Part shown: in pieces, positions 15,766 to 24,333 of the stretch | Numbering within the stretch: the stretch's first letter is position 1 | Layout: each line of letters starts with the position of its first letter | Source of the DNA: Actinospica sp035493475 | GTDB lineage: Bacteria; Actinomycetota; Actinomycetes; Streptomycetales; Catenulisporaceae | Reading direction: 5' to 3' | Length of the DNA stretch: 64,000 bases | Assembly (NCBI GenBank): GCA_035493475.1 | Contig: DATJIF010000040.1 | Location: 62,001 to 126,000 of the forward strand | Made by a program: the position numbers and the translations under genes | Notes under the pieces: model-generated | The model's database searches: none | The model's input: only the letters and a program-made list of their open reading frames with translations | What the model was told of the DNA's origin: nothing

Positions 15766-17787
15766 ATGGCACAGGCGACGGTGGCGGCCCGGATACCGGT
15801 GCGTTCGCGGCGGGCGGCGGCGCTCGGATACCTGCGTTCCTCGCAGGGCGGGTTGTTCCTGCTCGCGGTGCTGGTGGGGGTGGGGTCCGGGCTGGGGGCG
15901 GTGGTCTTCCGGTATCTGATCTCGTCGTTCACATGGCTGGCGACGGGGCGTACGGAGTTCGGGCAGCAGGGCAGGGTCGCGAGTGTGCACCTGCCGTGGC
16001 TGGGTCCCGCGTTCTTCGTCGTGATCCCGGTGCTCGGCGGCCTGTTGTACGGTCCGTTGATCTACCGGTGGGCGCGTGAGGCGCGCGGGCACGGTGTGCC
16101 CGAGGTGATGATCGCGGTCGCGGAGAACGGGGGGCGGATCCGTCCTCAGGTCAGCGTGGTGAAGGCGCTGGCTTCGGCGCTGTGTATCGCGTCCGGGGGT
16201 TCGGTGGGGCGGGAGGGGCCGATCGTGCAGATCGGGTCGGCGCTGGCCTCGAGTCTCGGGCAGCGGGTCCGGATGCCGGAGAACCGGCTGCGGATCCTGG
16301 TGGCGTGCGGGGCGGCGGGCGGGATCTCGGCGACGTTCAACGCGCCGATCACCGGGGTGTTCTTCGGCGTCGAGATCATCCTGCGCGCCTTCTCGGTGGA
16401 GGCGATGTTCCCGGTGATGCTCGCCTCGATGCTGGCGGACGTCGTGGCGCAGCCGATCCTCGGCTCGGGACGCTTCCTGTCCGGCTTCCCGGCCGCCACC
16501 GCGTTGCACCACCCGGCGAACTACCTGTTGATCGCCCTGCTCGCGGTGGTCGGCGCATTCGTCGGCCTCGGCTTCAAGACGGTCCTCTACCGGATCGAAG
16601 ACCTCGGCGACACGTTGTGGGGCACCCGCCCGGAGTGGGCGCGCCCGGCGGTCGGCGGCGTGCTGCTCGGCCTGATCCTGCTCGCGGTCCCGCAGTTGTA
16701 CGGGGTCGGGTACCCGGTGATGTACAAGGCGATCGCCGGCGGGTACGCCCTGTGGTTTCTGATCCTGCTGACCTTCGGCAAGATGCTGGCCACGAGCGTG
16801 AGCCTGGGGATCGGCGGCTCGGGCGGGGTGTTCGCGCCCTCGCTGTTCCTCGGGGTGATGTCCGGTACCGCGTACGGCGTGATCGTCGACCACGTATTCG
16901 GCACGGTCGCGGGCCCGCCGGCGCTGTACGCGGCGGTGGGGATGGGCGCGGTGTTCACCTCGGCCGCGCGTGCACCGTTGACCTCGCTGGCGAGCGTGGT
17001 GGAGATGACCGGCGACTTCACCCTGACCCTGCCGGTGATGCTGGCGGTGGCGATCGCCACGACGATCTCACGCGGCGTCAGCTACGGCACGATCTACACC
17101 ACGAAGCTGCTGCGCCGCGGCACCGACCTGGACAAGTCCACCCCGTGGCGCGCACTGGCGGACGTGAAGCTCGCCGACGCGATGCGCCCGCTGCCCGAAC
17201 CGCTGAGCGTCGCCGCCGACGGGCCCGAGTCGGTCGGCCCGCAGCAGATCGCCGCACGGCTGCCGGGGCCGGTCACTCACGAGCGCACCCCGCAGGCGTT
17301 GTACGAGGGCGAATCGCTGGCCCAGGCGCTGCGGCAGTTGATCCTCTACGGACGTGACGGACTGCCGGTCCTCTCGGCCGACGGCGCGCGGGTGGAGGGC
17401 TGGGTGACCAACGCCAGCGCGATGCACGCGATCGCCCGCGACCTCGGAGCCGCCACCACCGCGAGCACCCGCGCGGAACTCGAGGCCGACCTGGCAGCCG
17501 CCCACCAGCCCACCGACGAGGCCGACTCACCCAACCCGCTCACCGGCTACCGCGTAGTCGAGGTGCTGGTCGAGGACGGCTCTCCCGCGGCTGGACGAGT
17601 GCTGGGCGCGGTCGAGTGGCCTGCGGGGCACATCCCGGTCTCCGTACTGCATCGGCGCGTACTGCACGAGGCCGATCCCGGCCTCAAGCTCGCTCCAGGC
17701 GACCGGGTCAACCTCCTGGTACGCCGAGCGGAAGCCCGGGACCGTGACGGCGTGATCCTTGCCATGGACAACGCGCAGGCCGGCTGA
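15766..17787 (+). CDS. ClC-family chloride channel or H+/Cl- antiporter with C-terminal regulatory domains
   Basis: 673 residues from ATG 15766, preceded by GGAAGGA (15754-15760). Ten or more hydrophobic helices fill residues 30-430. The selectivity motifs are present: GSVGREGP with the gating Glu150, and GGSGGVFAPS around Ser352. Residues about 460-570 look like a degenerate CBS pair and about 590-665 (VVEVLVEDGSPAAGRVLG to GDRVNLLVR) like a TrkA-C/RCK-C ligand domain, so transport may be ligand-controlled. It begins a two-gene plus-strand unit with the DUF4118 gene, under the MarR-type box at 15658. Confidence 0.9.
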   Translation: MAQATVAARIPVRSRRAAALGYLRSSQGGLFLLAVLVGVGSGLGAVVFRYLISSFTWLATGRTEFGQQGRVASVHLPWLGPAFFVVIPVLGGLLYGPLIYRWAREARGHGVPEVMIAVAENGGRIRPQVSVVKALASALCIASGGSVGREGPIVQIGSALASSLGQRVRMPENRLRILVACGAAGGISATFNAPITGVFFGVEIILRAFSVEAMFPVMLASMLADVVAQPILGSGRFLSGFPAATALHHPANYLLIALLAVVGAFVGLGFKTVLYRIEDLGDTLWGTRPEWARPAVGGVLLGLILLAVPQLYGVGYPVMYKAIAGGYALWFLILLTFGKMLATSVSLGIGGSGGVFAPSLFLGVMSGTAYGVIVDHVFGTVAGPPALYAAVGMGAVFTSAARAPLTSLASVVEMTGDFTLTLPVMLAVAIATTISRGVSYGTIYTTKLLRRGTDLDKSTPWRALADVKLADAMRPLPEPLSVAADGPESVGPQQIAARLPGPVTHERTPQALYEGESLAQALRQLILYGRDGLPVLSADGARVEGWVTNASAMHAIARDLGAATTASTRAELEADLAAAHQPTDEADSPNPLTGYRVVEVLVEDGSPAAGRVLGAVEWPAGHIPVSVLHRRVLHEADPGLKLAPGDRVNLLVRRAEARDRDGVILAMDNAQAG

Positions 17788-17800
17788 TTTCATCAGAACC

Positions 17801-18559
17801 ATGGTCCAGTTCGTACGCGCCCGCCATGACCGGATCGCGGTCGCCGCCGCGCTGATCATTCCTCCGGCGGTGTGCGCCGCGCTCATCCCGGTGCGTACCA
17901 CGCTCGCGAACGCCGAGGCCGCGCTGCTGCTGGTGGCTTTCGTCGTCGCGGTCGCGGCGCTCGGCAACCGCGTCGGCGGATACCTCGCGGCGGTCGGCGC
18001 GGCGCTCTGGTTCGACTTCTTCCTCACCGTGCCCTATGAGCGGCTGACCATCACCCACCACGCGGACGCGCAGACCACCGCGCTGCTGCTGGTCGTCGGG
18101 ATCGCGACCACCGAGCTCGCGGTCGCCGCCCGGCGCCGGGCCCGCGTGGTGGCCGTCGACGAGGCGCTGCTGGCCGTCGTGCAGTCCACCGCCGCGCTCG
18201 TCGCACGCGGCACCGCCGCGCACGAGGTGACGGCTCAGGTGACGGTGCAGCTCAAGGCGATACTCGCCCTGCGGGAATGCGCCTTCCAGCCCGGACCGGG
18301 CCGGGTGCGCGGGCTGCGCCTGGAGCCGGACGGCGCGCTGCGCTGGGCATCGGCGCGCTGGAACATCGAGGCGCACGGGTTTCCGAACGAGAACGTGGAC
18401 CTGCCGGCCCGTCACCGTGGCGAGGTCTACGGACGGTTCGCGCTGGACCCGACGCCCGGCACGGCGCCGAGCATCCACGCCCGGCGCGTCGCTGTCGTGC
18501 TGGCCGACCTGGCCGCGGCGGCGGTGGCCGAGGACCGCTCCCCGGCGCGCGACCACTGA
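17801..18559 (+). CDS. DUF4118 (KdpD-like) membrane protein
   Basis: 252 residues from ATG 17801. Four closely spaced helices between residues 12 and 105, with GGYLAAVGAALWFDFFLTVPYERLTI, are the signature of the KdpD-type four-helix DUF4118 domain. The remaining 140 residues are soluble and carry no histidine kinase domain, so it is probably a sensor or partner rather than an enzyme. It starts 13 bases after the ClC gene and is likely cotranscribed; it ends 8 bases from the convergent exchanger gene. Confidence 0.75.
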   Translation: MVQFVRARHDRIAVAAALIIPPAVCAALIPVRTTLANAEAALLLVAFVVAVAALGNRVGGYLAAVGAALWFDFFLTVPYERLTITHHADAQTTALLLVVGIATTELAVAARRRARVVAVDEALLAVVQSTAALVARGTAAHEVTAQVTVQLKAILALRECAFQPGPGRVRGLRLEPDGALRWASARWNIEAHGFPNENVDLPARHRGEVYGRFALDPTPGTAPSIHARRVAVVLADLAAAAVAEDRSPARDH

Positions 18560-18567
18560 CGCGCGCG

Positions 18568-20025
18568 TCAGGTCGTCCGGTGGCGCTCGATCACCGCGGC
18601 GCAGGCGGTGGCCGAGCAGGCCACGATCGCGATGGCGGCGAGGAACGCGTACTGGACGAAGGTGGCGAAGACCCCGTCCGGCACGCCGAGCAGGACCCCG
18701 AGTCCGAGCGCGATCGCACCGCTCGCGGCGGTGCGCCGCCAGCGGCCGGTCAGCAGGGCGCAGCAGGGCCCGAAGGCGAGCAGCCCGATCAGGATCAGCC
18801 GATGCCCGGTCGCGGCGTCCACCGCGGCGACGACGGCGCACACCGCGAGACTGACGCGCCACGCCCGCGATTCACTCCAGCCGGGTAGCAGTGCCGCCTG
18901 CGGCGCCAGACCCGCACCCGCCGCGGTCGCACGCCGTCGAGCGAGCAGTAGAACACTGACACCGGCGACGAGCGCGGCCGGGATCAGCGCCGTGGCCGGG
19001 CTGACGCGCCCGTCGAGCGTGGAGGCGATCAGCGCGGCGACGAACACCAGGTAGGCGCCGATGATCACTGCGCCGGGCAGCCGGGTCAGGCCCCTGTCCC
19101 GGTAGGCGAAGGCGAGGGCGACGACGGTCAGCCCGGCGTACCAGCCGGCGACCATGACGCCCTGTCCGGTGCGCGGCCCGAGTCCGGTGATCGCGGCGGG
19201 CAGCAGCAGCCCGACGGCGATGTTCAGCGCGTTGCTGTTGAGCGCGGTGGAGAGCACTGCGGCGCCGCGTCCGCGCGCGGCGAGGTAGACGGCCGCTACC
19301 GCGTTGGGCAGGCTGGTGACGATCGCGAGGACCAGGCCGCCGGTGATGATGTCGGCCATGCCGAACCGGGTGCCGAGCGTGGTGCCCGCGGACTCCATCA
19401 GCGTGCTGGCCGCGACGACCACCGCGACCATCACGCCCGCCACGACCGCGTCGTGCCGGGTGCCGCGCGGCGCGGCGACCGCCTCGTCGATCTCCAGTTC
19501 CTCCTCGTGCACAGCCGCGGTCAGCCAGCGCGTCCAGGTGGCGGGCAGTGGCAGGCGGGCCAACCGCTCCGGCTTCGACCCGAGCACGAAGAGGTACGGC
19601 ACGAGGACGATCGTGACCAGTACCAGCCCGGTGAGCGCGGAGCAGGCGCCGAGCACCGTGAGCACGCACACCAGCGCGACCCACAGCGCGACCGTCCCGG
19701 AGAGCCAGACCACCCGGCGGTGCAGCCCGATCCGGCCGGCCACCACCGCGCCGAGGCCGAGCAGCGCGGCGAGGTTGAACACGTTCGAGCCGACCACGAC
19801 CCCGGCACCGACCGCCGCCTGGCCGTGCGCCAACGCGGTGACCGCCGAGGTGATCTCCGGCGCGTCGGCGGCGAGGGCGGCGACCACGCCGAGCAGCGCT
19901 TCGGACATCCCGACCCGCTCGCCGAGCCGCTCGAGCCGGGAGACCAGCAGCCAACTACTGCCGAGGCTCACTCCCGTGCCGAACACGAACAGCACGAGCC
20001 ATATGCCGCTGGACACCACGGCCAA
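18568..20025 (-). CDS. Sodium/calcium exchanger-like protein with an extra C-terminal membrane domain
   Basis: 485 residues, almost all membrane. Residues 1-330 contain two alpha-repeats typical of the CaCA superfamily: APEITSAVTAL...GSNVFNLAALLGLG in the first and SLPNAVAAVYLA...LNSNALNIAVG in the second. The last 110 residues (about 375-485) add three or four helices, including LILIGLLAFGPCCALLTGRWRRTA, which resembles the N-terminal membrane part of actinomycete SpoIIE/PP2C phosphatases. Such a fusion is unusual; no phosphatase domain follows. It is the last gene of a minus-strand unit that starts with the SCO1-like gene. Confidence 0.78.
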   Translation of the reverse strand: MAVVSSGIWLVLFVFGTGVSLGSSWLLVSRLERLGERVGMSEALLGVVAALAADAPEITSAVTALAHGQAAVGAGVVVGSNVFNLAALLGLGAVVAGRIGLHRRVVWLSGTVALWVALVCVLTVLGACSALTGLVLVTIVLVPYLFVLGSKPERLARLPLPATWTRWLTAAVHEEELEIDEAVAAPRGTRHDAVVAGVMVAVVVAASTLMESAGTTLGTRFGMADIITGGLVLAIVTSLPNAVAAVYLAARGRGAAVLSTALNSNALNIAVGLLLPAAITGLGPRTGQGVMVAGWYAGLTVVALAFAYRDRGLTRLPGAVIIGAYLVFVAALIASTLDGRVSPATALIPAALVAGVSVLLLARRRATAAGAGLAPQAALLPGWSESRAWRVSLAVCAVVAAVDAATGHRLILIGLLAFGPCCALLTGRWRRTAASGAIALGLGVLLGVPDGVFATFVQYAFLAAIAIVACSATACAAVIERHRTT

Positions 20026-20064
20026 CCTCCTCGCATCGTCTCGGATCAGCCCTCGCCTGGGCTT

Positions 20065-20676
20065 TTACACCAACTTGCTCAAGATCGTGTAGGCGAGAAC
20101 GAGGGTGAGTACGATCCGGCACGCCTCGACGCTGCGTCCGGCGACCACACCCGTCGTGGCGGACTGGTCGGTCGACACGGGGCTCAGCCTGGCCAGAGCG
20201 GTCGCGGCGTAGAAGGCCATGGCCGCCACGCAGATCAGTCCCAACGCCGGATACGTGACGGTCGTGTCGACGTACATGCCCGGCATTCCAGCCATGGTGA
20301 ATTCGCCGGCGGTCGAGCCGTGCAAGGTGGACGGGGCGACTCCGGCCGCGAACATGTACACCAGCACCATGCTGCCTATGGTGTGCGCTGCGAACCGTGA
20401 CCGTCGGACGGGGTCCGTCCTGGAAGTCAGGGCACGTACCACGAAATAGCAGGCCGTCAGCGCGAATAGTGCGCTCCAGGCGCCGCGTGGCATTGTGTCG
20501 GCCCACCTGGAGAGCAGCCCCGCTCCGGCCACGCTCGTGAGGAGCAGCATCGCGTCGGTCTCCCGGTCGACGCGTAAATCGAGCACGGGCGCGGCCACCA
20601 GGCGCCAGAGAGCGTACGCGGCGATGAGGATCAGCAGGACGCTGAGGGTCGCGGGCAGGAACGCGGGGGCGTTCAC
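20065..20676 (-). CDS. DUF5134-type integral membrane protein
   Basis: 203 residues with about six hydrophobic helices. Histidine and methionine residues cluster in the middle (PSTLHGSTAGEFTMAGMPGMYVD), which with the SCO1-like neighbour hints at copper handling, but this is only a guess. The length and helix order fit the actinobacterial DUF5134 family. Its start overlaps the stop of the preceding gene by four bases, and the exchanger gene follows after 39 bases, so the three are probably one transcript. Confidence 0.6.
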   Translation of the reverse strand: MNAPAFLPATLSVLLILIAAYALWRLVAAPVLDLRVDRETDAMLLLTSVAGAGLLSRWADTMPRGAWSALFALTACYFVVRALTSRTDPVRRSRFAAHTIGSMVLVYMFAAGVAPSTLHGSTAGEFTMAGMPGMYVDTTVTYPALGLICVAAMAFYAATALARLSPVSTDQSATTGVVAGRSVEACRIVLTLVLAYTILSKLV

Positions 20677-21626
20677 GCGGCGTCTCCTTCCACCGGGGTG
20701 GTTGGGGCGGGCCAGAAGCAGGCCGCGAGCAATACGAGTAATGGGCCTGAGTTGGGGTCTGTGGCCATGCCCATGAACGGCATTCCGAATGCCTGTCCGA
20801 CGATCCAGTAGACGAGACCGATCACGCCGGCGACAGTGAGTCCGGCGCGCACCAGGTTTCGGCGGGGTGCCCAGACGCAGGCGGCGACGAGCACCAGCAG
20901 CACGGCGAGCGTGATCGCGATCGCCGGTTCATGGCCGAGGGTGAGCTTCGAGAGATGGTCTTGGAGCGTGGTGTACCAGTGCGGCTCGCCTTCGCTCATC
21001 ATCCCGCCGGCCATCGCCACGGTGAACGCGTTCTGCGCGCGGTTGGCCGGAAGCAGTGTCAGATACCCGAGTCCCGCCCACAACACGCTCCATGCACCGC
21101 GTGACCACCGCGCACCGAGCCGGCCCGCCGCCGGGAAGGGCGCGGCTTCGTCCGCATGGCAGAGCAGGATCGCGGCGACCAGGTAGAGCAACGCCGAGCC
21201 GGGCGCGCCGGTGAGCGGGTTCGCGCTGCCGGTGAACAACCCGCCCAGGCCCTCGCCGAACAGCCACACCGACGCGGCCCAGACCATCGAGCAGACAAGC
21301 GTGATCCGTCGGGTCGGCCGGTAGGCGATGCCGGCGCCGAGGGCGAGCTGGATCAGGGCGAAGACGATGTTCGCGGCGATCGCGTGGTCCTCGATCAGGC
21401 CAGAGGCCCAGGTCACCGGGTGCGCGATCCAGCCCGGGTTGCCGTCGGCGGTGGCGGAGATCGTCTGGAGGGCGAAGTTCTTGGTGAACATGTACGGCTG
21501 CAGTTGGAGCAGCCCGTCGAGCAGCCACAGGCCCGCCAGAGCGATGTGCAGGCGCTCGGTCGGAGTGCGCGACCCGGTGTCGGACCGCGTCGCGACCGCG
21601 GTCTGCGGCGCTCGCCCGGCACCCAC
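20673..21626 (-). CDS. DoxX-like integral membrane protein
   Basis: 317 residues from GTG 21626 (a shorter start is possible). There are eight or nine hydrophobic helices. The segment LAGLWLLDGLLQLQPYMF and the following helix pair resemble DoxX/SURF4-type membrane proteins. A Met/His-rich part (AGGMMSEGEPHWY and MPFMGMATD) could bind metal. It overlaps the DUF5134 gene and lies 63 bases after the deazaflavin reductase-STAS gene in the same direction. No enzymatic motif is seen and the role is unknown. Confidence 0.6.
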   Translation of the reverse strand: MGAGRAPQTAVATRSDTGSRTPTERLHIALAGLWLLDGLLQLQPYMFTKNFALQTISATADGNPGWIAHPVTWASGLIEDHAIAANIVFALIQLALGAGIAYRPTRRITLVCSMVWAASVWLFGEGLGGLFTGSANPLTGAPGSALLYLVAAILLCHADEAAPFPAAGRLGARWSRGAWSVLWAGLGYLTLLPANRAQNAFTVAMAGGMMSEGEPHWYTTLQDHLSKLTLGHEPAIAITLAVLLVLVAACVWAPRRNLVRAGLTVAGVIGLVYWIVGQAFGMPFMGMATDPNSGPLLVLLAACFWPAPTTPVEGDAA

Positions 21627-21689
21627 GGATGCGGTATCGATGGCAGTGTCCTTATCAGTGGTCGGGTCGGGAGGGATCGGGCGGCTCGA

Positions 21690-22571
21690 TCAGTTCTCGA
21701 GAGCATCGTCGACGAACGAGCGCACGTCGAGTACCCGGTCGGCCTGCGTGCGCGCCATGAGTTGCTTCAAAGGCGGCGAGGGATCGGCCAGGCGAAGCCG
21801 CGCCGCACGGGTGTCGGCGATGCGGGCTAGCACGATCAAAGCGTGGAGACCGCCGGAATCGACGAACTCCACACCACTCGCGTCCAGGACGGTCGTGCTG
21901 TCGGCTGTTACATACCGCGTGACCTCGGCGAGCATGATCGCGGCGCCGTCCACATCGAGCTCACCGCGCAACTCGACCAGACGGACGCCTTCGGCCTTCT
22001 CGCTCACGTTCAGCTTGAGGCGCGCGTGGCGCAGTTCAGCCCAGTGCGAACCGATCCTGGAATCGGCCGGGTCGGGGGTGTGCTCGGCCTCGTCCGCGGG
22101 CCGAGGCCGGAAGGCGACGAACGGCAGTTCGGCGGTCAGCCGCTCCCGCGCTTGCGGGCTGGAGTCGTAGCGCCAGCCGAGCAGGCGGGAGAGCGCGGTT
22201 CGGACCAACGGGGCGAGCAGGCGGTTGTGCTGCTCGTAGTCCGCGAGAACCGCGGCCGCCTCCTCCGGTTCGAGCGTCCGGTGGACGGGCGTGAATCCGG
22301 TCCGGCCGACCTCCACCCGCACCGCTGGTGCGGCCTGAATATTGCGGAACCAGTCGCTGCCCCTGCCGAGCCCGGAGACCACGACGTACTCGCCGGTGGC
22401 CTCGAGATGCCCGACGACCTCGAGCACGGTGCGGTACTCGCGCCCCGAGACGCGGCCACGGTGGGTCAGCCGCAGGAACCTGTGCCCGAGTAGCCATCCG
22501 GCGTGCGCACCGTAAAGCCTCGACGGCGCCTTCAACATCACCCGTGCCAGCGGGCCGACTTTGCGGGTCAT
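21690..22571 (-). CDS. Deazaflavin (F420)-dependent nitroreductase-like domain fused to a STAS domain
   Basis: 293 residues. Residues 1-150 match the split-barrel deazaflavin-dependent nitroreductase family (Ddn-like): LTHRGRVSGREYRTVLEV, YVVVSGLGRGSDWFRNIQAAP and a conserved WRYD. Residues about 185-290 are a STAS domain like anti-sigma-factor antagonists: VRLVELRGELDVDGAA, then VLDASGVEFVDSGGLHALI, where the serine after VD is the usual phosphorylation site. The junction lies in one open frame with no stop, so this is a true fusion. It overlaps the SCO1-like gene by four bases. It may link redox state to sigma-factor control. Confidence 0.78.
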   Translation of the reverse strand: MTRKVGPLARVMLKAPSRLYGAHAGWLLGHRFLRLTHRGRVSGREYRTVLEVVGHLEATGEYVVVSGLGRGSDWFRNIQAAPAVRVEVGRTGFTPVHRTLEPEEAAAVLADYEQHNRLLAPLVRTALSRLLGWRYDSSPQARERLTAELPFVAFRPRPADEAEHTPDPADSRIGSHWAELRHARLKLNVSEKAEGVRLVELRGELDVDGAAIMLAEVTRYVTADSTTVLDASGVEFVDSGGLHALIVLARIADTRAARLRLADPSPPLKQLMARTQADRVLDVRSFVDDALEN

Positions 22572-23401
22572 GAGCCGCTCGCCTGCGGGAGCGGGCGCTG
22601 CGCGAGCCAGGAGAGCGCCGCGAGCGCCTGCGGCACCGTCCAGCCGTCCGAGGCCGGGGCCGCCAGGTTCGCCCGCCCCTCGGCGTCGAGGTACTTCTTC
22701 ATGGTCTCCGGAACCGCGGTGCCCGCGGCGACATGGCCCATGCCCTCGAGCAGAAACCGCTCGGTCCCGGCTCCGTCGACGAAGAAGATCTCATCCGAGT
22801 GGTCCAGGTCGTAGGCGAGCTGCCGCCCGGTGCGCCAGTTCACGCTCGGCGGGCTGCCCTCGGCTACCTTCTCGATGTACACGCCGAAGTACTTCCACAG
22901 GGCGGAGATCGCCGACGCGCTGCCGGTCAGCGCCTGCCAGTTCGCCGGCACCGGCTTGTACAGGCCCTGGTATGCGGCCAACTGCGGGGGAGTGTCCCGG
23001 GTCGGGTTGATCGTGATCGTCAGGAACTCGACCTTCGCGGCGAACCCGTCGGCGTCGAGCTCGCGGGCTGTCTGCACCAGGTCCGCGGTGTCCAGCGGGC
23101 AGGTCTCCTGACACAGCGTCATCGTGTCCGAGATCATCAGGATCTTTCCGTGGAACGCGGCGAGGTCGGTGGCCTTCCCGTCCTGATCGACCAGCGGCAA
23201 GTGTTCGATGTCCGCCGGCAGCGCGTCGTCCATAACCGTGCCGACCCCGGATCCCGGCCGCGCTATCCCGGCGTGCGTCGCCTCCGCCGCGTGCGACGGG
23301 CTCGCGAACGCGGCCTTGCTCACCAGCACCGTGGCGGCGGACAACACGACCAGCGCAAGCCACAACCCCACCGTGGACCACAGCGAGTTCCGTTCCCTCA
23401 T
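22568..23401 (-). CDS. SCO1/SenC-family copper-binding thioredoxin-fold protein
   Basis: 277 residues from ATG 23401 (GTG 23404 also possible; AAGAGG precedes). One N-terminal helix (about residues 10-30) anchors it outside the membrane. The copper motif is complete: Cys97 and Cys101 in CQETCPLD, and His201 in DLDHSDEIFFVD. SCO1 proteins deliver copper to cytochrome c oxidase or act as thiol reductases. It is the first gene of a minus-strand unit of five that ends with the exchanger fusion; a MarR-type box lies 59 bases upstream. Confidence 0.88.
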   Translation of the reverse strand: MRERNSLWSTVGLWLALVVLSAATVLVSKAAFASPSHAAEATHAGIARPGSGVGTVMDDALPADIEHLPLVDQDGKATDLAAFHGKILMISDTMTLCQETCPLDTADLVQTARELDADGFAAKVEFLTITINPTRDTPPQLAAYQGLYKPVPANWQALTGSASAISALWKYFGVYIEKVAEGSPPSVNWRTGRQLAYDLDHSDEIFFVDGAGTERFLLEGMGHVAAGTAVPETMKKYLDAEGRANLAAPASDGWTVPQALAALSWLAQRPLPQASGS

Positions 23402-23459
23402 CACCGTCTCAATCCTCTTGACCACGTTCCACGCCTGTCGACCCACTGGGCCTGGGGTA

Positions 23460-23472
23460 TTGCACACTGCAT
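23460..23472. promoter_or_regulatory. MarR-type box 4, TTGCA-CAC-TGCAT
   Basis: One mismatch from a perfect palindrome; 59 bases upstream of the SCO1-like start, in the place expected for control of the five-gene minus-strand unit. Confidence 0.6.
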
Positions 23473-23561
23473 ACACGAGCGTCTGCCCGTGGCATGCCGT
23501 GTTTCTGCACTCAAGACCTCGTAGTGAGGTCTTTCGTCGGACCCCGCCGATGGACTTCAAA

Positions 23562-23574
23562 TTGCACTGTGCAA
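23562..23574. promoter_or_regulatory. MarR-type box 5, TTGCA-CTG-TGCAA
   Basis: A perfect 5+5 palindrome, with flanking A and T extending it to ATTGCA...TGCAAT. It lies 144 bases before the MarR gene at 23719 and 161 bases before the SCO1-like start, so it could serve either. Confidence 0.68.
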
Positions 23575-23718
23575 TTCTATGGGCACGACGATACCCCGGG
23601 CGGCCCGGATGGCGAAAGGCGAAGGGGAAAGTGAGCGCGGTAGAGCAGCCGCGATGCGCACGGTGGCGGCGTCAAGACGGGATTCGCTCAGAGCATCCGT
23701 GCCCGGTACAAATGACGA

Positions 23719-24216
23719 ATGCCCCCTCCACCCGAACGCGCCGCGGACCGCGCTGACGATCCGGAACGGTTGGTCGGGGCGTTGCTCGCGGCTTCTCGCC
23801 TACTGGTCGCCATCGCCGCCAAATCGCTGGCCGCGGTCGAGGAGACCTTGACTCTGCCGCAGTATCGGCTGCTCGTCGTGCTCGATTCCCGCGGCCCCTC
23901 CAGTCTCGCCGGGCTCGCCGAGGCGCTGGAGGTCAATCCGTCCACCGCGCTGCGTATGGTCGAACGCCTCACCACCGCGGGCATGGTCGAGAAAGCCACC
24001 AGCCCGAGCCGGCGCCGCCACGTCCAGTTGCGGCTGACGGGTGCGGGCTGGCAGACAGTACGCGAAGTCACCGAGGCGCGCCGGGTCGAATTCTCCCGGC
24101 TCGTCGCGGCGATGCCCGCCGAGCAACGCGCCCAACTCGTCGACGCGCTGACCGCCTTCACCGAGGCCGGCGGCGAACCCGCCGAGCACCTGCCGGTGTT
24201 GCCCGGCTGGAACTGA
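23719..24216 (+). CDS. MarR-family regulator, paralogue 2
   Basis: 165 residues. From SRLLVAIAAKSLAAVEET to GMVEKAT the sequence is the same as in paralogue 1 except for one Asp/Glu change, so the two DNA-binding domains must see nearly the same site. The wing reads SPSRRRHVQLRLT and the tail LPVLPGWN. The ATG lies six bases after a good -10 hexamer, so a leaderless transcript is likely. It is followed 117 bases later by a third MarR gene in the same direction. Confidence 0.9.
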   Translation: MPPPPERAADRADDPERLVGALLAASRLLVAIAAKSLAAVEETLTLPQYRLLVVLDSRGPSSLAGLAEALEVNPSTALRMVERLTTAGMVEKATSPSRRRHVQLRLTGAGWQTVREVTEARRVEFSRLVAAMPAEQRAQLVDALTAFTEAGGEPAEHLPVLPGWN

Positions 24217-24333
24217 CGACTTACCGCGCCTCACCGCATCGGGCTGCCCCGCTGCTGCGCGCGTGAACAACATATGTCGATTCGGTACCTGGGCTTGTGG
24301 GCGCGTTAGGACGGCAGGCGGTAAAAAGGAGGC

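Larger units (their letters stand above)
23402..23718. other. Intergenic region between SCO1-like and MarR genes
   Basis: No gene is seen. It carries two MarR-type boxes (23460-23472 and 23562-23574) and, close to the MarR start at 23719, a likely leaderless promoter (TTCGCT 23683-23688, 18 bases, TACAAA 23707-23712). Confidence 0.6.
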
